NCBI RefSeq assembly: GCF_026230105.1 | Contig: NC_079477.1 | Coordinates: 18,605,001-18,669,000, forward strand | Length of the DNA stretch: 64,000 nt | From: Diorhabda sublineata | Lineage: Eukaryota > Arthropoda > Insecta > Coleoptera > Chrysomelidae | Direction: 5' to 3' | In this document: positions 39,401 to 50,098 of the stretch, in pieces | How the letters are laid out: each line of letters opens with the position of its first letter | Position numbering within the stretch: the stretch's first letter is position 1 | Made by a program: the position numbers and the translations under genes | Notes under the pieces: generated by a model | What the model saw: the letters and a program-made list of their open reading frames with translations, nothing else | What the model was told of the DNA's origin: nothing | Databases searched by the model: none

Positions 39401-42156
39401 AGAATCTGGCTCAGATTGTGCTGTTGAACTAAAAAAAACCTTCTATAATGGTTGTTAAAAATATGAGATCACTAATAACTTCATAAAAAGAGATATTGAT
39501 TGAGTAATACGAGCGTTGCTACTTAGTTATGAGATAGACTAATAAAAACAAATATTTATAGTTGAATAAGACTTTTTTGTTTTTCAAAATATTCTATATT
39601 AAGATCAGTACCCTTTTGCAAGCGTTTTTGATCGGTTATCAAATTATGCGGTATCCAACGCGAAAAGAACTTTTTAATAGCCAAATGTTCGTGCAAACTC
39701 GAATGTATGCAAGTGGAACTAATGCCAAAGGATACCTCAATTTCACATAACGATCTAGTAATATCAGTTCACGTACAGCATCTATGTTTTGTGGCACAAT
39801 AGCCGATTTTGGACGACCTTCACAAAATTCATCCTGTAGCGAAGCACGTCTACGAATGAATTCGGAAAACCAGCGGAACGCGGTGGCTCGATATGGTGCC
39901 TCATCATCAATAGTCAAAGCGAGATGATCGGCACACCGCTGTTGGTTTAATCCACGTCAAAAGTCATAGAACATCATGGCACGAAAATGTTCGCGGTTTA
40001 ATTCCATTTTATTACCAAGATGAATGTTTTAAGTATCTGTAAACAACTCAAATAGCAGTCGTATGACACATTCTGAATACGTTCACAACATTAAAATTTT
40101 GAAACTTCATGACGGCTGTGTCAAATTTGAAATAATCAGATCAGTATTGCTATATTTCAAAACTCTCGTAGAACCCTCGTAGAATGCACATACACATCTA
40201 AACTTTGTGTGTAGGGGCGTTGTCCTGCAAAAACAAAACTCCTTTGGATAGCTTTCCACGTCTCTTCTCTTTAATTTTCTCCTGTAGAGTGGTCAGTAAT
40301 GTCGAATAGTAATCTCCAATTATTGTTCTACCCTTATCCAAAAAATCAATCATGATTACTCCATGGCAATCCCAAAAACTGAAGCAAGAACTTTTCCAGC
40401 AGATTTTTGGACACGAAACTTCTTAGGTCTTGGAGAACCAGAGTGTCGCCATTCCATCGATTGTTGCTTTGCTTCTGGATCGTAGAAATGTCTCATCTAT
40501 AGTAACAATTCGGTTTAAGAAGTCTACATCGTTTTCAATTCAAGCACAGATCGAACGCGATGTTTCTACCCTTGTACGCTTTTGGTCAACATCAAACATT
40601 TGGAGATACATTTTGCAGCAATTTTTTTCATATCCAAATTGACGTGAACTATATGATGAACGCATTCGTATGAAATATGCAGTGCTTCAGATATCCTTTT
40701 TAGCCCAGTTCGACGGTCTGATAAAATCATGTCTTGAACTGCATCGATATTTTCGGGGACTGACACAGAACCTGGCCTTCCCGATCGGTTATCATCTTCA
40801 ATGGCAAATTTACCTCTTTTGAAGCTTGCATCCCAATTTTTCACGGTCGCATACGAAGGACATTGATCACCAAGGGTGTTAAGTATATCTTCATAAATCT
40901 GCTTACCTCTTAACCCTTTTAAATACAGGTACTTTATAATTGCTCGATACTCCAATTTTTCGATTTACACAATTTCGGTGTACATATTTTTTCTTTTAAT
41001 TTATTGCGTAACTCTAATTTACTTTTTTGACGTGGAACTTTACACTGACACTTCTAATAAGTTATTGTTCGTTGCTATGGTAACTAGGGCTGGGCAATTA
41101 TCAAAAAAATATAATTGATTATATAAAATAATCAAAAATAATTTATCGAAAATAATTGATCAATCGAAAATAATCGATCAATCCAAAATAATCGAAAATA
41201 ATCAATTTTCGATTATTCGAAAATTGGAAATAAAGCTTCAAAAGAACGATTTTGGTTTGATTCCTACAAAAAACAAGATAAAGAGCGAGTATACCATTAA
41301 GAACATACAGAAGACATTATGGTTTGATTCCCAATAAAAACAAACCAAATAATGAACCTACAGAAGATATTTGGAAGTAAAATTCTGATATTGAATTATG
41401 TTGAAATAATTATTCAGAAAATAAATTTTTCAATCGTTAAATTGATTACTATATTATTTGATTATTTTAACGATTGTACGAAAAATAGTGTGTATGCCAC
41501 AGCCGCGAAACTTTTTAACGACCTCAAGATTATCTTGCCTCGGCTGCAAGCGGTCTCGGCGATAACTATTCTTTCGGTACGTTAAAAAGGTATTTCGTGG
41601 CCTAAGCATACAAATAACTATTTCAGTCTTTTACTTTGTAATACTGTGTACCAATACCATTATACATTTTTGAGAATGAAAATAGGCAAAAAACATTGTA
41701 TTTTATAAAACTAAATTCTCACAGGATGTTGTCCACAAGCTCCCCCTTACACAACAATATCTTTTGAATATTAATAATTAAAAGTGATAATTTGTCACTA
41801 GCTCTTATTGGGCTTGTTTCAAAGTAAACTCTTTAGTCTTAGATTTAGACTTGCAACTAAAAGCAAAACAAAAAATTATTATCTTGAAAGATGTTTATTA
41901 TAAATTTTTAGGAATGTTAAGAAACGTCTCATTCATAGTTAAAAAAACAAGCTGGTCAATATAATCTCCAGTTAGTGACGCTCTTAGGTCAGTTACTATT
42001 TAGCCTCCTTTGCTAAATACTCGCTCAGATGGAACACTGGAAGCTTGAATACAGAGAAACTTTTTTGCACATTGTGAAAGAAAAGGAAATACATGTGCGT
42101 AATATTTCCACCATATCAGTGGATCTTCTTCAACATCCATGACTGGTATATTCATA

Positions 42157-42231
<75 letters not shown>

Positions 42232-45200
42232 CATTTTTAATTTTCACATTTAAACTCACAGCATTACTTCCTTCAACAGTTTTCATAGATTTAAAAATTG
42301 ATGAAAGTCCGCTTTTCTTTTTTCCTGATGACGCAGCTCTATTCTCAGAAACTGGAATTATTTCTAATTCGCTACTAAGTTGTAATATTATTTCTTCAAT
42401 TATCTGGTTTTCTGCAGAACTAAAAAAGGATCCTTTAAAACGTGGGTCCATGAAGGTGGCAGTCTGCAATAGTTTATGAGTTTTCTCGTTGCTTTCATAT
42501 CTGTTTTTAAGTGTGTTTAAAATTAATGAAGCTATTTCCCTTTTTAGTTTTACAATTTCTTCATCAATTTCAGTTTCATCGTATTCATCTACCAATGTTT
42601 TACCTAATTCCAAAGAAGTAGGTAGAATGGTAGATCCCGTTACATAATTTTCTCCAGAGTTTCTGAAATGTTTTGAATTGGAGTTAGAATTCCAGGATAA
42701 CATTCAGGAGTTTCAAATCGTCAGTGTTTAGTATCAGCTTTTTGTAATGTCCATTATTATAGGTTTGTAAAAAATTTAAGAGATTTACTTCTTGTTGAAC
42801 AATTGTCTTGATTAAATTTAAAAGAGAAAAGTTTTAGAAAAGGAAGGAATTTTTGTTTCCTTAGTGTTGTATTTTTTCTGAATTATTTTTAAGTCTCTAA
42901 CAGTCTAACAAATATTCTGAATTTTTTTAATTTTACCTAGGACGATATAGGACCTGTTTGCAATGGAAGTCCAGCAATCAGGTGGTACAAGATATAAATT
43001 TGGCTTCAATTAACTCGGCGCGTTTCATTGTACAAATTAGGAATTAACTTTCGTGACAATGTGTTTCTGCTGGGTAATTTATAGCTTCCACGTAAAACTT
43101 GTACAAATTGTTTGAAACCGTCTTTTTCTACTATATTATATTATCATTTCTGTACCTACGAAAAAAGCCAAAGCCATGTCGGCTTTGGTTTGTAACTTTT
43201 TTGTCATCGTAAAGCTTTTTATGGACATTTTGGAAGTTGAAGTGACTTGTATTAATGGAGGTATCTGTTATGAAGAAGAAGTCGATTCTGTCGATACTAC
43301 TGAGATTTAAGCATTTATTAGTGATTTTATTTTATACCGGTTTATACCTGATTTATTATCCAAAATTAGTTAGAGTAGCTCGTATATCAAATAATATAGC
43401 TATTTCGTTTATATGCAGAATTATTTGTTGGCCCCAATTTTGTCTTCTCCTTATGTAGATGGTTCAAACATCTCCTTTTTAATGTAAGTGTTCTTTGTTT
43501 TTATGCTCAACAATTATTTTTTAATTTTACCTCAGTTAGAAATAATTTATTGACCGAAAAAATTAAAATTATCCCTTATTTTTGTTTTCCTTCCCCTGAG
43601 TGATTTTGCTCAAAATCAATGTGAACTGACCATTTGTGCAAAATTTCCAATGGATTGTTCAACTAACTGCAAAAGTGTCGGTTTCGGTTGTCGGTCAACA
43701 CTTTTTTGGCCTAGCTTGCATTCGGTAAATGCTTAGAGCGTAACGAGCGATGAGGAACTTAGTTCCAAAAAACGCACTATATCCTTGTACCATTAATACA
43801 ATAATAAGATCAGTAGTTTGTACTATGAAATAATATTTACCTTGATTCATCATCGCTTATTTCAGTATTCGCAGATTTATCTGTTCGATGAATATTTTGC
43901 ATCTCAGATTAAAGAAGTGAATGCTTTGCCTTCAAGTGATTCCTTAAATTGGTAGTGTTGCCGAATGACTTAATGTTTTTTTTTTTCACATTTTCTACAA
44001 ACTGAGGTGTCTCCAGTTCCAGATTTATTGAAGTAATGCCAAAGTAAGCTTCTTCCTCTATTTTCTTTCATATTCCCAAAAAAAGCATAAATCAGACAAA
44101 AAATGCTGCATCTGCACCTCATTCACATTATTTTTATTACCGACTGCAAGAATAAACTTTGAACTTGCCGCCCTCAAAAAATTTGACAGCACTATAATAT
44201 ACAGAGTTCGGCAAAAGTCCGGTCCCGAACTCTGTATACTGTATAATACGGGACTGTATAATCAAAGATTATAGTAAATGTAATTAACTTGTTAAAAAAA
44301 TAGGTGACTTACACAAATTTTACGTAAAACTCTTTTTATAAATGATCATCTGTAACAAAAACTAGAAAATAATTGGCACACAAACCTGGATCCTCTTCAA
44401 TGGAATTAGTAATAATCATAATCATAAAAATTAGCAATAGTCATAATCATAATAACAAATTATTAATTTGGTTATGCTTAGAAACTTACCTTAATTTTTT
44501 CTTTCCACACTTTAAACAATCAATCGGAAAGCACAGTGATAGGATAGGTCGAATTAAAAAAACAAACGCTATGTGAAATATCAAAACTCTTTTATGATGT
44601 ACACTGCCAAAAGTGCCAAAGCGTCATATCACAACGGTTCTAATAAAGCAAATGATCTAATATTTTCTGTCCTGCGATCCAAAAAAAAATGCAGCAGCAA
44701 AACTATGCGGCACTACGCCGCAAAGATTTCAATTATCGCCGACACCTATAAATAAAATAAAAAACTTAGAAAGACGCGGGCCGTTGGACACTATCTAATA
44801 TCAAAGAAAATAATGATATTTTCTATATTTTTTTAAGGTAAATACCATTTGTAAAGAGCTTTTTAAGAATAATTTTTGTACCTAGTTAACTAAATAAGTT
44901 TAAATGTTATATACCTAATTATCAATATGTAGGTATTTGATTGATTAAAGCGATTAATTAAAAGAGAGTGTGCTCTTACTCAATTTTATGTAATTGATTA
45001 ATATAATCAATAATTGTGATCCATTTAATACAATGTGTGCCAAAGAGATCGAAAATTCAAAACAAATATTACTTGATTATGGCAGCTATAAAGTTGAAAA
45101 ATAACATTGTGATTTGATTCCCACCAAAATAAAACTAAATAGAAATATTTCTTATTATTCATATCTCAGAAAGAGGATTTTATTCTTAATAGGTAAATTT

Positions 45201-48200
45201 TGGATCCAGTATACCTACAGAACAGAATTGAGTGTTGAGTTACAGGTTACAGGACCACAAAAAAGTACAAAAGTGTGAAAATTATGAAAAAAAATCAATC
45301 TTCAATAAATTGGTTAATATCCATTAATCGAGTATTTTCGATTAACCGATTATTTCCGAATATTCGATTTTTTCGATAATCGATATTTTTACATTTTCCG
45401 ATTATTTGATTATTTTCGATTAATCGATTATCGATTATTTTTAAAAATATATATCGATTAATCGATCACTCAATTAATCGATTATTTTGCACACCCCTAA
45501 TGGTAACGCAATATTTTATTTATGCATCTGGTCTAGACTAGTTAGATATCAATACATACTCGTATGTTAACAAACTTAATTGTATATTTTTTTTTTAAAA
45601 AGCGGGAGTAACTCCCTGTTAGATGAGGTATGTTGCATTCAAGAAAAACATTTTTTATCCTTGGCTGGTCTGCCTTATGAACTTAGTTTTTCTCAATGTA
45701 ATTGAAATGATAATACTATAACGTCTCCAGATTGCAGTTGTTTTTTGGGAAATTTAATTGGCTTTAATTTTGTTCTCCACTCTGCTACCGGAAGATTTGA
45801 ATATTACAAAACTATGTTTCTTCAGTAATTTCATGAAGACTAGAAATCGCTTTTTTCCTTATGCGCAGCTATAAAATTTGCTCTTGATGTTGTTTTGGTC
45901 CTTTCTTTGAAGCACCCATTTTGCAATAACATTACGCGTACCTACTCAATTTGTTATAAGTACACCATGGATCCGTATTCATGTGAGATGTTTACGCTAT
46001 TTACTATCTTAAAATAGATTGTTATGAAAATGATACCATTGTCCGAATAAGCGATATTTTTTTGTGAATTACTTGAAATATTTTTGTTTTTAGAAAATCC
46101 AACTTCAGAAGAAATCGAACAGTTCCATCATGAGATTCAGTTAATGAAGTCGGTTCCTGATCATCCTCATTTGGTTTCATTAGTTGGTTGTGTTACACAA
46201 GACCAGCTCTTACTAGTTGTCGAATATTGTGCAAAAGGAGATCTGCAAAGTTACTTACGGGTGGCATCGGATAAGATTTTGAAAGCGTAAGTACACTTTG
46301 TTAATTGTAAGCTAGGAATATGAGCTTTAATTAATAAGTAATTATACCCAATAGAGCGTTGGCTTTTGTAAATTATTATGAATTACATTTTTGAGAGAGG
46401 CACAGTTAATATTAATAGGTGTATGTACTCCCCTCCCCTCGCCAAACACCTTTCCATACGTTTTTTCTATTGATCGGAAGCAGTGCTGGAAGTCTTCTTT
46501 GGTGAGTGCCTTTAGGAGATCAGTCGTTTTTTGCTTTACCGCTTGCAGACTCAAATCGGGTCCCGCAGATCTTTTTCTAACTTTTCTAACCTTTCAAGGA
46601 AATCTGAGCAGACCCGTTGACGCAAGAGCTTTTGGTCAGGAGTCAGATTTTTGTTTCCAACTTCGCACAAACTTCACCCAACCGTTTCTTTATCGGCGTT
46701 TATAGCCTAAGCAAACATCCAGACGCTCATTCGACGATCTGCACGCACAATTTGGTTGATTTCGGTCACTGTTTCCGGAGTTGAAACAGTCACAGGTCGA
46801 CCTGGGCCCTGGTCATCTTCAGTGCTCTCTCGGCTCTCAGTAAAGCGCTTACACCACTCAAAAACACGCGAACGAGAATTGTCCCCATAGGCCTCTTGCA
46901 ACAATCTATAGCACTCAGTCGGAGTTTTTTTCAATTTAACAAGAAATTTGAGATTGTTACGTTGCTCCTGTTTTTCGTTACACATGGTTTTCGGCACGAG
47001 AAAAAAACGCGTTCGTTTCAAACCGCTAACCGCTACTGTATAAATACTATAATAGTGACGGAAACATATTTTTGGACGTGTTATAGACAAGATATCTAGA
47101 TACTCAACGCACTACTTGTTTTTTACCCCTCCCGTCTAAGGCACCCTCTAGGTGCACAGTATTGTTATTTAATAGCCAGACCTCGTACACTCTGTACAGT
47201 AGGACGTTTCCTATGTAGTTTCTGCTTGAATGGTGAATTTTCCTCCACCGTATTTTATCCCTGGTTATATTTCATTTTCTCTATAGGATTTTTCGATCTA
47301 TCTTTGATGTGAGATTTCCTCTTCTAATGGTGGAATTTATTTACTTCTATGCCCATGTTGAATTACTTATTTACATTCCCTTTAATTGATATTTCTGTGA
47401 AACATTTTGTTATAAATTCTCTTTTGTCTATTATCATATCTCATTTTTGTTTTTCATAAATATTATCTCCAGCCCAGCTTTACCTTGTGTAAGTAAGTAC
47501 TCCATTTCTTTATTTAAAAAACTTCTTTTTCTTTCCTCCTCTCCTATCCTGTATTATGTTTAATACGACCACAATAAGAGTCAATAACGTTTGGTTTTTT
47601 CAAAATGGAGGAACATTTTTGGCATAAATAAATCAGATGTAAGATTAGATAATATAAGATAATTTAGATAAGATAATTTGTACTCGAGGCTTTTATGATC
47701 TCTTTATGAACGGTTTTCCCTACAACTCATGTGTTTGTGTCATTTTCAGTGTCGTATAAATATCGAAAATAATAATTATTGTAATCAGTTGTTAAATTAT
47801 AATTAAACTAAATAGTGAAAGAACATAAAAATCCTGATATTTCTAAAATAAAAATAAAGTATGATAATAAATATGATTTATTGGTTCAATTGATTTTAAT
47901 TATCAATAATTTCACTACTGAAAGAAATATTGGCAACTTAATGGGCTACATCGATGATGCTTTGATTGTCACCCGTGGATTCTTTTGCGACATTCTATTA
48001 CAAATCACTCAGATGGCACCTAAAGTAATAGAATAATAGAAAGAATACTGAAATCTACAAGTGGGATGTGAACTGCAACTTAACTTAAATGATGCTGTTG
48101 CAGTACAGCAAGGAGTCAAAATATCTATCCACATGATGTGGATATTCGAGGTCATCTTTAAACTCAGACTTTCTCAAACTTGAATTTATCTGATCTGGGA

Positions 48201-50022
48201 GGAAAGGACTATAAAAGCAATGGCTATAGTAGCGCTACAAAAACTTGTAGATCTGGAGATGGTTTCTTCCAGCAGTTTTAACTACTTGACAGAAAATTTC
48301 ACGTCAAACTTTTCATCAGGATAAAATGGGGTCAAAAATAAGTTAGTATAAGTAAAAAATAGAAAAGTATATTCACAAGGCTCACGAAAGTGAAGTATCC
48401 GGCACAGTCAGGACTCCGGATCCACTTCCGGTTCTGTAATTAGAGAAACAAATTATAATACCTCCTATACTCCATGGACTGCACCAGGATGATTAAGGGG
48501 AATGCAAAAGGATTATCCAGACAAATAAGACCAACAAGGTCACCCCATTCTCACTAATAGTAATAATAATCAGGATCTGGTAGGCACGTTACAACAAAAA
48601 ATTTTCTTTATTTTCTTCAACTAGCAAACTAATATGGCTCACGGAATATCATTTCAGTAATCTACTCAGCCAAGGAGATGATTATGTGGAGAGGTCAGTG
48701 TTCAATAAAATGTACGAATTTGATCAACTAAACCTTAACGACATTCCAGAAACCAAGGATCTTATTTCATTTGCCAGACAAGTTTCTTTAGGAATGGTAA
48801 GTTGAGATACGATTTGTAGCTTCGTTACCATATGTAATGTTTATTAGTGAACAAAAGTCATATCATTGAATGGAATTAGATGATAGATACTTGAAACAAA
48901 TTTACAACTCGACTATCTTAGCTCGATTACCAAAATTTTATATCATTTATGGATAATATCGAGAACTCTATTGTATTTGCCAAGTTAGATACACTTCATA
49001 GTTCCGTAATATCAAATTACGAAATTTTTGTTTTGAATTCTTCGATTCAATGATCTCTTACTATGCCATACGTTTCTTCGGACCTAGTTAACATTTTCTT
49101 AATTTAAATTGATTTTCGCATGTCATGTTCCTATTCTAAAACCAAAACCTTTAGAATGTTACCATATTTCCTGTTAATTACGAGGATATAATGCTCACTC
49201 ACACTTATAGCCAATGAAATTCGAAGCAATTCTCAAGCTTCAAATCATACAGAAATAAAACTCGACGATCGATATGAAATCAACAGTTGAAAATCAATAA
49301 TGTGAAAACAATAAATTTCAAAATATAAACCATATCGACATAGAAAAAGAAGACATCCATTACAAATCTAATAAAGAAAATACATTCAATTTAGAAAATA
49401 TTCTGATGGATTTCACCCACGCAAGTAATTCTTGAGAATTTGCTAAAAAATATGACACTTTTTGTTAGTTGTTAACGATGATATTTCAGATTCTGAATAA
49501 CTGTTAAACCTTTATTCTCGTTCTTAGGAATATCTATCATCATTAAAAATGATTCATCGTGACTTGGCAGCAAGAAATGTTTTGATAACTGCAGATAATA
49601 TTGCCAAAATATCCGATTTTGGTTTGAGTCGTGATGTTTACTATAATAACATGTATTGTAAATCGACCGGTGGAAAACTTCCGATTCGTTGGATGGCTTT
49701 GGAATCTATGACCCATCAGATTTACACAACTCAAAGCGACGTTTGGTCTTTTGGAATACTTTTATGGGAGATTATAACTATGGGTGGTACTCCTTATCCG
49801 GGAATACCCACGCATGATATTATGGACATGCTAAAAGTTGGCTACAGAATGAAAAAACCGGACAATTGCAGAGATGAATTGTAAGTGTTTAATAATATTT
49901 ATGAATTGAATTAATTTTTTATCAGATATAGAAGAATAAGTACACTAGAAGAACCAGCTTAAATTCCCAACATATAAAAGAACCTCTTAAAACGGATGTT
50001 TTCATCCGGGATTGTCATTTAT

Positions 50023-50098
<76 letters not shown>

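Larger units (their letters stand above)
41085..45499 (-). mobile_element. hAT transposon (ZBED-type), 8-bp target duplication
   Basis: The ends TAGGGCTGGGCAA (41085) and TTGCACACCCCTA (45499) are imperfect inverted repeats. Both flanks read ATGGTAAC (41077-41084 and 45500-45507), so this is one 4.4-kb insertion. Both subterminal regions (41100-41220 and 45300-45490) are dense in ATAATCGATTA-like repeats, likely transposase-binding sites. A minus-strand transposase relic with BED finger and dimerisation domain lies between. Confidence 0.88.

Noticed and set aside
42093..42479. Ile/Tyr-rich + strand frame around the (TA)n run
   Set aside because: An artefact of the microsatellite and antisense to the hAT transposase.
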